A DNA stretch of 64,000 bases from Takakia lepidozioides (GCA_030704615.1 CM060732.1:868001-932000); one strand, 5' to 3'; positions 1 to 11,742 are shown, counted from the stretch's first letter. The notes: generated from the letters alone by a model not told the origin. Translations and numbers: made by a program.

Positions 1-1650
1 AGGGGAAAGCCAAGAAGAGGGCTGCCGTGACAGAGCCTAAAGACACCCCTGGTTTTGAAGCCATGATGGAATTCTTCACGGCTGTGAGCACGGATTGCAA
101 GAGCACTCGGGGGGGGGGGGGGGGGGGGGGGTTGAGGTGGAGAGAGCTTGCGACATGATTCTCCTCGACATTCCAGATGGGCTGCTGGAGGGCTGGATGG
201 CCGTGGTGCCCACCTGGAACAGGTTTACTGAGGACTACTGGAAAGCCGGGTTTGGGCTAGCGGGGATGCTTCTGGATGACGGTGGATGTGTGGTTTGTCC
301 TTGCCACAAGAGGGAAGACCACAGAGAATGCGGTGGCAAGGTGGACACCAAAAAGTGTCACCCGGTCCTCCTCAGAAAATGGTTCTGCATCAATACACGG
401 GGGTTGCGAACAGAGGGCCAAAGTGTAAGTTATCAATCTATTGCATTCACCTCATATTGTGGTGTATCTAAACAAGATCCCGGAGTTGATCCCTATTTTG
501 TTGGATGTGCAGACATTGGTGTTGAGGCATAATTGCTTTGTGAAGAGAGGGTCTACGTTCAAATTCCGCAACGACGGTCGTCTTGTTGATGCCGCTGTGG
601 GACCCTGTTACCTACGATGTCCTCTACAAACATGTGCCCACTCCAGTATGCCGAAGGACACAAAGACAGGACAAACCGTGGCGGTAACAGCCGACCCGGA
701 GCCCTGCTTTTATCCAAACCCTCATGGAGACGTGCTCGGATGTCCAAGGGCGGATTCTGGACCTCACATGCGGCACGGGTAAGCCTTCACGTGCTCAGTT
801 TTGTCCCCTGGCCCGATTGCAATTGCATGCCGCAAGCTAATTACGCGCCCGCTTTGTCCTCAGGTGCTTCAATGTGGGCAGGGACGTTGTCGACAGGCAT
901 GTGTTCGCCTTCGAGCCAGATACTGCCCTCCACAACTCGAACTTGCAGGCGGCTGAACGTCTGCGAAAGAGGAAGAGGCATCCTCGGAGGATGAGGAAAA
1001 ATCCGAGAAGGAGCAGGGGGAGGAACAAGTTGGGATCGAGGCCGCAGGAGCCTCCCGGTGTACGAGTGAGTGGTCGCATTGTAAGTTGCCTCCAGATTTC
1101 GTGAGGCACCTCCCTTCGCTCTCTTATTCATTACCCTTTCTGCTTCTGCTGGTATTGACATTCTTGAAGTGGATTTGTTCTTACTGTAGGATGCCAAGTA
1201 CGGCAGGAGGGACGTCTACACCGGAGTTCATGGGCAGGAGGAACGTGCCTTTTTTTGCCAGGGGGGATTTCATGCCTAGTCCAGAAAGGGACTACATCCT
1301 TCCTACTTATGCTGCCCGGCTTGCTTCGGTGTCCATTAGGAGGTGTTCCGAACCTAGTCGTGTACAGCAGATTTTAGACGAGGCAAGCCTCAAGAAAATG
1401 AAGATGAGGGAGGAGGCAGCAGCTATTAGAGCCCGTCGGGCTCGTAGATTTGTGTTGGATTCTGCTGAGGAAAGTGGGGGAGAAGAGGCAGAAGATTCCC
1501 AGGAGGTGAGGTGGACAGTCCCCCAAGGAGAGGACGGCATTTTTGAGAGGCATAGTGCAACCGATGCATCACAGAGCTCGGAGGATGGGGGGGATGAGGG
1601 GGATGAGGAAGAAGGAGGGCCAAGTTCCTCGGAAGGTGTAGGAGAGTAGT
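1..1650 (+). pseudogene. DNA-methyltransferase-like family gene, copy A (5' end outside window)
   Basis: Decayed member of a family present three times in this window. Exon blocks by homology to copy B (50581-51619): 1-424, 513-778, about 864-1080, then 1190-1649. The first block encodes CDMILLDIPDG, a beta-strand followed by a D-x-P-x motif resembling motif IV (DPPY) of beta-class N4/N6 DNA methyltransferases, then a hydrophobic strand and the CINTRGLR segment. The GTAAGT donor at 425 and AG acceptor at 512 are in phase with copy B. The second block ends with ILDLTCGTG (754-778), a typical SAM-binding motif I, so the order is IV then I, as in beta-class enzymes. The third block reads RDVVDRHVFAFEPD, like the strand after motif I. 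Breaks: a 23-G run at 109-131, a frameshift near 600, an in-frame TAA before QPTRSPAF, and a frame mismatch across intron 779-863. Methyltransferase identity is inferred from motifs; activity is not expected. Confidence 0.5.
1190..1649 (+). CDS. Charged C-terminal exon of the family (NVPFFAR domain)
   Basis: This exon begins after a TACTGTAG acceptor at 1182-1189 and stays open to a TAG stop at 1647-1649. It encodes about 150 residues with a conserved first half (RRNVPFFARGDF, then DYILPTYAARLA, IRRC and PSRVQQIL) and an acidic tail rich in Glu, Asp and Ser. A homologous exon lies on the minus strand at 53069-53537 with the same spacing of NVPFFARADFM, DYSLPSCAAKLA, IRRCENPSKVEQIL, EVRW and GEDGI, again directly after an intron acceptor. 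Here it follows the methyltransferase-like blocks in the same direction; near copy B it is inverted, so it may be a separate gene. A poly(A) signal AATAAA sits at about 1712. I do not recognise the domain. Confidence 0.5.
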
Positions 1651-1750
1651 TCCCATTCCTGCTATGACAGTTAGGACACACTTGTATAGACGTGGCTTGC
1701 CACCAAATTTGCAATAAAATGTTGCATTTCATTGCTATGACGAGTCCACA

Positions 1751-1862
1751 TGACCCTATTTCCGTGCCTCCTAACCCTATTTCTGTGGCCACAATTCGGC
1801 CCGCTCATGTTTTTTTTTTTTTTCCGCTCATGCTCATTCCGCTCATGAAATAGCAGCCCCCC
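1751..1862 (+). repeat. Shared end sequence of the family unit, copy A
   Basis: The run contains TGACCCTATT, CCCTATTTCTGTGG, a T tract, repeated GCTCATG and ends ATGAAATAGCAGCCCCCC. The same order of motifs follows copy B (55691-55821) and copy C (58980-59093). This is the clearest candidate for a unit boundary. Confidence 0.55.
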
Positions 1863-2394
1863 TCATGCTCATGCTTAATCCCGCTCACCGCTCATGCAAC
1901 ATCCGCACCCTCCAAGGCCTCCAAATGGATAGAATGCCAATATCTTATATTACGGAGGTCTTGTGTGGGGACAAGTACGGTTGTTGCCTCAACATCACTC
2001 TATCCCTCCTCTTTCCCAAACGATTCACCTTGATTCTCTTGTGCACTGCAAGTTGGTGTTTGATCTTACGTGTATCAATGTTGAAGGAAGGCGTGTTATT
2101 CTGACCCCTGCCCATGCATGAGTGCAGATCATGAATTGTTCTGCTTCTTTTTCTGCTCTTGATTTGGCTTTGTGCAGCGGTGGAGCTGCGTCAGTGTTGT
2201 GTTGATTGGATTAATTACCTTCACCAACTAGTATTAGATTTTTCAGAGTAGACATTTGATATGAGAAGAGATGAAGGCTTTAGGGACAACTCATGTTAAA
2301 AGCTTGCATCATTTGTATGGTTTGGGGTTTTCCCGCTGGGGGGTTTGTCCTTCACCCAACTTGCAGGGTAAGGTTTTCCCCTAGAGGTTTTTTC
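1863..2394. other. Gene-free stretch
   Basis: No coding or RNA signal that I can support. 2325-2390 contains GGGGTTTTCCCGCT-like text followed by GGTAAGGTTTTCCCC, which recalls the region beside many plant LTRs, but no paired LTR was found. Confidence 0.4.
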
Positions 2395-3000
2395 ATCCCT
2401 CTCCTATCGGATGCCTAGTCTAGATTTATTTGAATTTGAATTTGGCTCGGGGAGCCTTGCTTTGGTAATTTTGCCGAAGCTCGCTGGAGCTCGCTCCTCC
2501 TAGCATGGGTGGGTCTTACATATGTAAGATGAAGGATTCTGCCTGCTACAGATGCTCTTCTGTTTGTTTGATGGATGAAAAGCGGGGAGTTGGTACAACC
2601 ATTTGAGTGTGCTTAAATCTGGCCAAAACCTTTGTCTCATTCTAACAGTAACGTAATCCGACAGGGTGGTTGCTGATGTGTGTGTAAGTCTTAAAGTAAT
2701 CCATGCGGCCAATAAGAAGTCACCACTTGCCATTCTAGATTACCCATTTCTTTAATATAAAAGGCGGATTGCTTAGGCCAAACGTAGGATGTTTTGTGTG
2801 AGATCAGTGTACTTGGATGAGCAGTGTGTTTGGATGTGAAGCTCATGATGCCCCTGCATGTGTTTTGATTGGTCTGCCTGCTAGTTTCCTCTCGCGTGAG
2901 ATCCCTCCTCTCTTGCTTGGCGTGTTCTATCAGCTATTTCCCCATTTATGCACCCAAGCCTCTCTGAGGAGAAGAGCATATCCCCCGGGTAGAGGGATTG
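2395..3000 (+). repeat. ~600-bp dispersed repeat, inverted partner at 29460-30076
   Basis: The sequence from CTCTCCTATCGGATGCCTAG to the ATATCCCC(C/T)-type end is found again as the reverse complement at 29460-30076 with only scattered differences and small indels. It includes a TTTAATATAAAAGGCGG stretch that could be a TATA box. A solo LTR or another non-autonomous element are both possible; no target duplication was found. Confidence 0.6.
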
Positions 3001-3294
3001 GTCTTATAGGCCTGGATGAACTTAATCGACTTTCCAGATTTAAATTAATGCAAATTTCTCACAATAAAACCCTCTTCTTCACGCATGTCTACACTCCCAA
3101 GTTCGGCTACATTCACAACGATGTATGCATGTGGGCCATCCCATGCTCTGCCTTGATATGCACTTCCATACATTGATTGCAATATATTTAAGTACCATCT
3201 CGAGCCATCCCATACTATCGAGTCTAGTACTGCACTATATGCCATGTTATTGCTGAAAATGATATTCTAGTATCAATATATGAAGCGAGATGTT

Positions 3295-4080
3295 TGTTTT
3301 ATTTTTGTAGCGTCGTTGAGATCTCCCAAACCGCGGGCCCCAGCCCTAGTGCTTGGTGCCGTTGGAAAGCCCTCGATGAGGAGGGGTGCACCGGCTTGGT
3401 CTCATGATTTTTGGAACCGCGGTATGGGAGATATCGAATTTTGAGTAGTTTGGGTTGTTGGAAATTCGTGAAAATAGCAAAGTGGGCTTTTCTAGAGCAA
3501 TGATTGGCCCTTCAGGTGGGAGATTTGGAATTTCAAGTACTTTTGGTCACTAGAAATTCGTGAAAAATAGCAAAGTGGATATATCACTATATGAAGCCTC
3601 GATAGGGGAGATTGAAAAAATAGCAAAGTGGGCTTTGGGATTGCACTTGGACTTAGGTGACATTGGACACTCGAGGTTGCACTTGGGCCTCTACATGGGA
3701 GACAGATTGCACTTGGGCTTAGATTTCAATTCTTCACACATGGGCCAATGCCACAGGCTACCCTAGAGCTCCCAAATAATGGGGTCTCTGGATACATAGG
3801 GGATTGCAATTGGACATAGATGAAACTAGACACTTGGGCCAACGGCACAAGCTACCCTAGCAAAGTGGCTTTGTTGGAACAATGACATGGAGATCTCCCA
3901 AACTGTAGGGTTTCTAGATACATAGAGGATCGCACTTGGACTTAGATGACAGTGGACACTGGAGGTCGCACTTGGGCCTCTACATGGGAGAAGCACTTGG
4001 ATACATAGGAGATTGCACTTGGGCTTAGATTTCATTTCTTCACACACGGGACACTTGGGCCAACAGCACAGGCTACCCTA
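3295..4080 (-). repeat. Copy of the GGGTAGCCTGTGCC / B-box repeat family
   Basis: Reverse-orientation member of the family filling 46440-50575. Shared text includes ATCTCCCAAACCGCGGG, GAGGAGGGGTGCACCGGC, GGTCTCATGATTTTTGG, GGAAATTCGTGAAAATAGC and, at the right end, the CTACCCTAG terminus at about 4073-4081. The tRNA-like B-box section is missing from this copy. Confidence 0.65.
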
Positions 4081-5290
4081 GTATGTACTCTTACGTTCAA
4101 ATTTATAATAAGTTTTAATATATTATTTAATTATCTATCTATATAATATGTAGAGTTCATACTTAGCCTAGTACATAATATTAATTGATATTACATATAA
4201 ATTTGGATAACATAACCAATCTGATAATATGCCTTGATATATGTTAAATTGTATATTTATAGTACATTTTATTCAACAGATAGTGTTAGAAGTTATATCA
4301 ATGTATTTACATTCTTCATAGTCTTATGGCTGTTTTTTTTCCCTGAATCGGGTATGAAATTATTATCGATAATTGTCTCCATATGCAGGTACGGGTTCTA
4401 GCCTGGTAGAGACCATTTGGGGGTGTCCCAACCCACCTCCTCATGCACCCTGGGGTCCCACCCCCACCAAACACTCTGCAAAATACAAAGATGGAGAATT
4501 TTGAATTGCAGAATATAGCAGACTCGCTGCTCCCACAGCTCGCTTGCAGCTTCGATTATTCTCGATAATACTCCTCCACATTGACATTATCTAATACATA
4601 ACATATGCCATACTATGACATATTTGACATTGTCATGTTAGGGCATAGCATGTGGTGGTACATAGACACGTCCACCTTAGGTATGATATTGCCCATGTGT
4701 GGGACAAGCACGACTAACATCGCGCATAGTCACATGCCAGTTATGACACATAGGCAAAATGAACTAATGAAATAACTGAGGTGTAAGCAGACGTCCCATT
4801 TGATGTACGGTTCGAGAATATTTCTTCATATTCTTGACATGTGGTGCAAATTGGCTGTTCTTGGCATAGGTTCAAGTGGGACACTATACCCTGGCCCGCC
4901 TGCCCGCGGTCCTTGGGCAGGTGGCCACCCCCTGCGGAAGGGTGGAGGGTTGTTTCTCGATGAGCAGTGAGCAGAAACCGCATAATCGATTAAAATTGGA
5001 TCTTATGGGAATATTCTTCTATGACTGGTCTAGTTTGAGGTTATGTGGGCTGAGAACGTAGTATTTTGCAGTGATCAAGAAACATTAACGCCTGGATCGG
5101 GATGCAAGGTAGGTATGGCGTCGATGGCAGTTTATGTAGTCGGCAACAATTTGCAAGCAACGTAAGCAAATCGCAACAACGCAAACCCACCCACAGAAAT
5201 AGGTGTAGTTTCTATAATTGAGAATCCAGAAAACTTGAAATGATATATGGTGCAACAGGAGAGACTTATGGAGAAGTCGTCCATGTACAC
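4081..5290. other. Gene-free, AT-rich stretch
   Basis: 4081-4380 is strongly AT-rich with no open frame of note. 4380-5290 carries only short open frames lacking any recognisable domain. No tRNA or terminal repeat seen. Confidence 0.4.
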
Positions 5291-5300
5291 TTAAAATAAT

Positions 5301-5626
5301 GGGGCAGTCAGCGCAGATTTTCAATAGTCCCTAACAAACCTCCAAGAATTGGGAAGTCGGCGCAGACTTCCCAATAGTCCCCAATGTGGGCTGAGACTGT
5401 GCATGACTATTTAGATGGAGTTTGAGAGATTTGGAGAAATTTAAAGACATTTGGGAAGTCGTCACGGATTTCTTGACAACCCTCAAAAGTTTCTCTGAAA
5501 TGGGAAGTCGGCATAGACTTCCCAAAAGACCCATCTGATAGACCACCAACATTTGGAAATTCGCAAAGACTGCTTCTAGAAAGTGTTTCTTAAACGACTA
5601 TGAAATGGGAAGTCGGCACAGACTTC
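5301..5626. repeat. Degenerate tandem repeat with GGGAAGTC hairpins
   Basis: Recurrent units at 5301, 5351, 5453, 5502 and 5607. The best units have an 8-bp perfect inverted repeat, GGGAAGTC and GACTTCCC, around a 6-nt loop (GGCGCA at 5351-5372, GGCATA at 5502-5523). Spacing is uneven (50-105 bp). Open frames over it are not coding in character. Confidence 0.6.
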
Positions 5627-6019
5627 ACAACTGTTCTTTAGCTTGAAGTACGCCTCTGTGTACTTGGTCCACTCTCCTTCTTGTTTGCATAGTGTAGTAA
5701 ATTCATCTACGTTCACGGACACTGAGGCTGCTGCTACTTGAATGCTGGGTAGGGGTGTAGCATTCTCCACTTCTGCTATTGCCCCTTCCTTGGGCTATGA
5801 TGCTTCTCCAAGTGGTGGTATAGGAGCTGGAGTTGCCAGTGCTGATTTGGGGTCTTGTTCATGGTCTTGTTGTTGTTGTTGTTGTTGTTGTTCTTGCTCA
5901 TCTTCATCCATGAGCTTTTCTTGCTGTGGAAGTGTTGGGAGGTATTCCTCATGAATCTCTGCCACCAGCTTTGCCGATGAGGCGTTTAATGTGGCTAGGC
6001 TGTGGCGTTTATACTTCAA
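5576..6019 (-). pseudogene. Gln-rich coding fragment with one in-frame TAG
   Basis: Two open segments (6019 to 5795, then 5770 to 5576) lie in the same minus-strand frame separated by a single TAG at about 5795-5797. The product has a short Glu/Gln stretch with eight consecutive Gln, encoded by a trinucleotide repeat at 5866-5893, then Pro/Ala-rich text and a KYTEAYFKLKN segment. No domain recognised. It runs in the same direction as the large broken frame at 7018-11273 and could be a downstream remnant of it. Confidence 0.3.
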
Positions 6020-6029
6020 GTGACCTCGA

Positions 6030-6700
6030 GAGGGTGACCATCCTCTAGCCCTGTCCTTGTGTCGAGCGGCTTTTACTCACCCATCCCTTTGCTATCCGAG
6101 GTGGAAACTCCGAGATAGAAGAGTTGGATATCTCTAAGCACTCAGCCCGCTCAGAACAATCAGTCATGACCTACAGCTAGTGAATCATGGTTGTGCTTCC
6201 TATTTGTATTTCTTCTTGCCTTCATGTTAGCAATTTATCTTACTGTGTATACTGAAGCATCAGTTTGCTTCAGTAACTACCAGGTTCCATTCACTCATCC
6301 ATTCATTCCACAGCTTCACTCATGTCTCTCTACACAGTGTGATTGTATCGAATAAGTATCAGATTATGATTTATCAGGTATCAAGCCAATGCCTTGGTGT
6401 CTCCAATCTGCCCTACAGTATCACTACAACTTTGCATGTAACAAGCATCTACTGTTCATCTTTCCTCCTTCACCGTGCTCTCCCTCCTTGCTCCCGTTCT
6501 TGCTCTCCCCTTGATCTCCTCTCATGCATGTCCAAGAAGCGCTCCCCGTGAAGTGATCCCCTACCTGGTGCTGCTCTGCCTAATCTACCTGCAAGCTGTT
6601 CCAACCGCCTAACTAACTAACTGTCACCCTTGAGGTAACACGTTCCCTCTGCAGATGTCGTTCCCACACAGTAGTTCCCTGCTAATGATAACCATTCCCT
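6030..6700. other. Gene-free stretch
   Basis: Only short open frames without domains. Nothing recognisable. Confidence 0.35.
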
Positions 6701-6704
6701 CCGT

Positions 6705-6865
6705 GCGTTGTGACGGGCTGTGCCAAACTGTGTTGGGCTGTGACTGTGCCAAGCTGTGACTGGTTGTGTAAAGCTGTGTCTGTGTCTGCTGTGACTGGCT
6801 GTGCGTAGCTGTGTCGGGCTGTGATAAGCTGTGATAGACTGTGACGGGCTGTGATACCCCATGAC
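6705..6865. repeat. GCTGTGAC minisatellite
   Basis: About sixteen degenerate units around a GCTGTGACNG core of roughly 10 bp. The long overlapping Ser/His/Thr-rich frames on the minus strand are a by-product of the repeat. Confidence 0.75.
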
Positions 6866-7017
6866 TTGACTGTGTGAGCCTGTCTACCACCCCTAAACCT
6901 GTGTGGCCTAAGTCTACCATCTGTAAAAATGAAGGGTTCCCCACAGAACCCGTAAAAGCGTCTAAGTCCCAAACAGCCCTCTAACATTACCCCTCCCCCT
7001 CTCAAAAAGTCGTGTCC

Positions 7018-10000
7018 TCACGGTTTATTGCTTAGGATCAGCAAACCTTTGTGAGCGAGCACCCTTTGACGGTGAGAGTCTCTTGAAGGGCTCTGTGTGC
7101 GAGCTCGAGCCCTGTCACTTGCTGAGGGAGGTGATGGAGCACCAAATGGAAATGTCTGATCCGCCTGTGGTTGATAACAAGGTAACCTCTCAGGCATAGG
7201 AGATCCCCGTCGTTTCTTCTCTGCCATGTGGAGTGTATAGTCCTCCGCCATGTCAAAAGGTTCCTCTGAAGAACCAGTAGTATCAGAATCATCTCCCCCC
7301 CGGAGGTGTTTTGGCGGCCAAACTTTAAGTGGCTCCTCCGGAATCCTGCGTGGCGTACAATGTTGGCCCACCATGTCTGGAAGCTTAAACTGTACTACTT
7401 GTTGTAAACGTTTGCAAATAAAATGAGTGAACTCCCTGAACTCCTTGGCCGTATAGGTGAGAGGTGTGCCAATGACTTTGGAACAGTGTAAGTATTTCCA
7501 AGCTTCATGTCCCTTATAGAAAATATCATCATGGCCCAATTTTTCTTTGACCAAGTTATTCCAAGCCAAATTAAACCATGAACGAAGCTGGGAATCCTTC
7601 TGCATCATGACTTTCGCATCATAGAGATACATATGGGGTGGAACTGAAGGTAAGACCCAATGATCCCCACTGGAATAACTCAAAAATTGTGATTGCATCT
7701 TCTGCTACTCAATGTGATAACGTGCCATGAAACAAGCAGCATAGTACAATCCACAGCCCATGACAATACTAGATACCTCCTTGGTCTTGGTGTAGATGTA
7801 CCCATGAACAACTTGGAAGACTATTAATTCCTTCAGCATGGTGCCTGCCTCAAACCAGCACCTTGCAAAATGATGATCCTCAATGGGTCGATTGTTCGGA
7901 AGAACCTTAGTCCGAGTTGCCACTGGCAACCAAATGCGCATGATCTGGTAATAATGTGCCAAAGATTGTGGAGGACTGAATTCCTTCCAAGCCAAAGCCC
8001 ATCATGGAATGGTTGGTTGAAGGGCATAATCATAGCCCGATTGTACTCCCGCGCAGCAGGAGTCCTAGGTGGGTTGAAAGCAGCATCCCCCCAAACCTCA
8101 GACTGTGGTTGCGCCATGGTATCAATAGCGTCAGCCACCTGCACAGCCACCTGCTGTAGAGGTTGTGATATTGCCGCCGCTGTCCCTCCTACTGCTGGCA
8201 ACTCTTGCACCTCCTGTGATGAAGACTGGAAAATTAGAGTCCTGGCATGCAAATAAGTAGCCACCAGCTGTTCCTCAGGTTCAAAGACTCTTTTGTCAAT
8301 ATTGGAACTCAGGTCATCCACTTGAGTTTGCAGGCCTTCCACATCATCCTGTAACTCAGTTATCCTACTATAGACATTGTCTATAGTAATTGTGGCAATG
8401 TTCTGCACCTGCAATCTAAGATCATTCATCTCCCGCTGAGTGAGCTTTCGTGGTGCCTTCCCTTCTACCGGCCCTTGTGTTAACCATACTTGCATAAGAT
8501 GATTATCCACCAAGTCCTATGTAGCACCCCTGAGAGAGCTCTCCTTGAGTCTGTACATATCTAACTGCTGCTGTAAAGCCTCTATGCGTTTTGCATGAGG
8601 TTCAACCAGGGCCGCATAGGCAGCAGCCAGATTATTGGCTTCCTTCCAAGCCTTGTTAGCCACAGAGAGTTCATTCTTGTGGCCCGTGAGTGATTGCTGC
8701 AACTGCAAGATGAACCTTTCATTCTCACCCTCAACCTGACTGTACTGTTGGAAAGTATCCTCTTTGCGACGGAGAGTAGCCTTCAGATCAGCAATAAGTT
8801 TCCCCTGCTCTACTGTCTCAGCATCGGCCATCATACATCTCTCTGCTTGTCTGTTAACTTCTAACGCAGTTTGCTCCAGAGCAGTTGTTAGTGTGGCATA
8901 TTGTATGGTCATTCTCTGATGAACTGTATCCAACTCTGTATGAAGCACCTTCACTTCCTGCAATTTGCCCTCATGCTGCACCTGCAATTGGTATAGCTGC
9001 TGCTTATGTGCTTCATGCAATTTCCCCTGCTCCAGACCCGCTTCAATCAGATTCCCATTTGCTAGCTACAGGGCAGCCTTGGTGTCCTCCAATTCTTTCT
9101 GCAACTCGAGGTTGGCCTCCACATCCACCTTGTTTGCACACTCAGTGGCAATTCTAGCCTCAAACTCCTGCTTGAGTTCCTCCCTCAAAGCTGCAAATTG
9201 TGTAGATGGAACATGGGATTTCATATAAGTGCCCAACAAATTGAGTGTCCTGCTTATAGAACTCATAAGCATGGCCTGCTGTGGATCTTCTTGGCGAACT
9301 TGCTGTTGTTCTCCCTGATCCTCCACAGTGTGATGTTTCACTAACCATTCAGGCCATGTTCCCACAAGATCCTCTTCCTAAACGACCTCATTCTCCACAG
9401 GCGCTGCAATGCCCTTACATTCTACCTCTGGAACCTCCGCCAAAGGTTTGGGTATTACATGCACAGCAGGGATTTCCTTGGACAAACTCTGCACCTCTGG
9501 TACCACTGGTTCCCTGACCAAGCCAGAGTTTTCATAGAGAAGGTCACCCTTCTCAATGTCTGCCACGACCTGCTTTGTAGTGGGAATATCCAACCCTTCT
9601 CCTTCCAGAGCAATAGGCTCTGGTGCAACAACATGTACTAACTGAGGGACCTCTGAGACAACCGAGTCAACTGACTGTGATGGCTGTGGTACCGAAGTGA
9701 CTTCTTCTTCCCTCTCCAAAGGTTGTGCTTCCAGAGGTCCCCATCTTGCACAAGAGCTATGGAAACATCATCATTTCGCGGTTTCCTTGAAGCTAGTGGA
9801 TGTGCCACTATAGTCGTGTCCCTCTTTTGTCTCTTGGACTGGTGCCGCCCCTCCAATCCACCTTCACCATATGAAGAGCCCTGCTCCTCAATTGCAGTAG
9901 TTGCTGCCTCAAACACTCCCATCTCCTTACATTCTCGCGCATCAAGTATGCAAGAATCAAGAATAATTTGCGCAATCACTGGGCCAGACACAACGATTGG

Positions 10001-11273
10001 AGACTTAGCAGCAGTGCCTTGTAACCGCTTCATCTCTTCCACCAAACCATTGTACATTAAGTCCGCCCAAGCCACATCTTCCCCCCTTAAGGCTTTCAGT
10101 ATCTCCTCCGTGAATGATCTGCTAAGGTATTGTTGGTTCTGTTTCATGGCAAACAGAACGTTCTGAACCTGACCAACTTCTTTTAACCCTGGGTACTCGG
10201 CCTTGGTGCAAGTGTATCCCTGAGTCTTAAAGAAACTCCCTTCTTGAAACAAATTGCCTATCTGCAATCTTGCCCTGTGCTCATCGACATTTACACGGCC
10301 TCACGGCAATTCAAACAATTGCTGCAAGTATTGGGGAGTAATCTCTATATCTACTCCCCTCACTTGTGTAACTCCCGTCTGAGGTTCAAAGTTCTAAATG
10401 AATTGTATCATGAACGCCCTATGATGCAAGGACCATTCCTTGTGTAGCAGTCCCTCCAATCGCAACTCCTTCCACAGCTCCACTGCCTGAGGTGTAGCAA
10501 TTATCTGCTTCTGCAGAATCGTGGTGCTCTTCACCCTGACATCCTCCATTCCCCGAATTATCTTCATTCCAGACAAACAAGATGGCCTTGTTTGAAATAG
10601 CTCTAAGAAAGCTTGCAAGGCGTAGAGCATAAAAGTATGGTTGGCACAAAATGGAACGAGTAAGTGCGTGTAAGCCTGTGGGGCTTGCAAGTATCGAGTG
10701 AGAAAGAATGTACTCTCAACCCGTCCGTCCTTGCGCCACTGCGTAAGAAGTAAAGCGAGCGTATAATCTGTAATATCCGCCATAGCTACAAAGCTATAGC
10801 TTTGATTGCCCCTCCCGTCGAGACACTGGTTATTCGGAGTCACCCCGACTCTTCCGCTCATAACTCTTCTAATTTCTTGTTCTTGTTTCTTGGAGGGAAC
10901 CACCTGCATGAAATTCTCGCTCCTGATTGGCTGTTGCCTCCTTGGGTAACTTCTTAACTTTACCCTCCTCAGTGGACATTCCCACCTGGAATGTCCACTA
11001 GGAAACAACATATGGCAAAAGTCCCCCTTTTCTGTACTCGTAAAGGGTTCCGTTACTTTTGTCCTGAATGCATTAATGGGCCCACAAATAGTTTTGGCTG
11101 ATGTACCGGTTAGGTACTTTGACGGCCCAGTTTGTCCTCTTTGCATGATGACACCCACTTTTGCAATATATGCACCACGGTGTGCTTCGCCCTAGTGGCC
11201 ACGTGTTCGTTTTTAGACATGCCTCCGTCTTCCCCTGTCCGCGTGGCACATTCTCTGAGTGGAAGTAGCTCAC
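7018..11273 (-). pseudogene. Large broken coding block: zinc knuckles, then coiled coil
   Basis: Successive open segments on the minus strand read as one protein of about 1,350 codons. Near the start (about 11160-11200, another frame) is CIYCKSGCHH, close to a CX2CX4H zinc knuckle, and further on CHMLFPSGHSRWEC fits CX2xX4HX4C with the second Cys lost. The middle (9719-7833) is rich in Glu, Gln and Leu heptads (for example LQKELEDTKAAL, VDDLSSNIDKRV), so coiled coil is likely. The last part (7995-7018) is globular with a Ser/Arg/Pro-rich end. Breaks are two frameshifts (near 9720 and 7990) and six internal stops: TAG at 10394, 9378, 9066, 8517 and 7705, and TGA at 10301. The opening knuckles suggest a gag-like or nucleic-acid-binding origin. 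I do not recognise the rest. Confidence 0.45.
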
Positions 11274-11549
11274 ATCGTTAGGCCATTTGTTGTACCAGAA
11301 GCAAAGCTAAATTAATACCTCCAGTAGATGAGGAAGATGATGATAATGAAGATGGCAGTGATGTGCCTGAATGATGAGGCTTGGAGAGATGAGAAGGAAC
11401 TGCACAAGGAAGTGGCTGATACCATAAGGGAAATGCAGAAGAGTACTGATATCCCTATGGCAGATTCCTCCGATTCTGGAAGAGAAGATGAAGAGAGTGA
11501 AGATGAAGTGAAGAAAGAGGGCACAAGTGCAAGGTAATGAAGGGACTTT

Positions 11550-11742
11550 GGCCATGAGATGTACTCATTCATGGATGGCTTCAGTGGGTATAACCAAGTG
11601 CAAGTGGCAGAAGAAGACCAGGGAAAGACAGCTTTCATCACAGACTGGGGTGCTTATGCATAAAAAGTCATGCCTTTTGGACTTTGTAATGCACCAGCAA
11701 CGTTTCAGAGAGTGATAAGTGAATCTTTCCATGAGTATATAT
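11550..11742 (+). pseudogene. Ty3/gypsy reverse transcriptase fragment
   Basis: One frame reads MYSFMDGFSGYNQVQVA, then GKTAFITDWGAY, a TAA stop and KVMPFGLCNAPATFQRVI. These match the palm motifs of gypsy reverse transcriptase (DxxSGYxQ and VMPFGLxNAPATFQ). The fragment is cut at about 11742, where it meets the inverted MULE fragment. The open frame upstream (11328-11537) is acidic and not recognisable. Confidence 0.7.

Noticed and set aside
109-131. Poly-Gly run in the first frame
   Set aside because: It is a 23-G homopolymer replacing normal codons of the family. It could be an assembly or sequencing artefact, so no function is proposed.
4380-4460. Possible tRNA or SINE head (GGTACGGGTTCTAGCC)
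   Set aside because: No A box at the right distance and no cloverleaf could be drawn.
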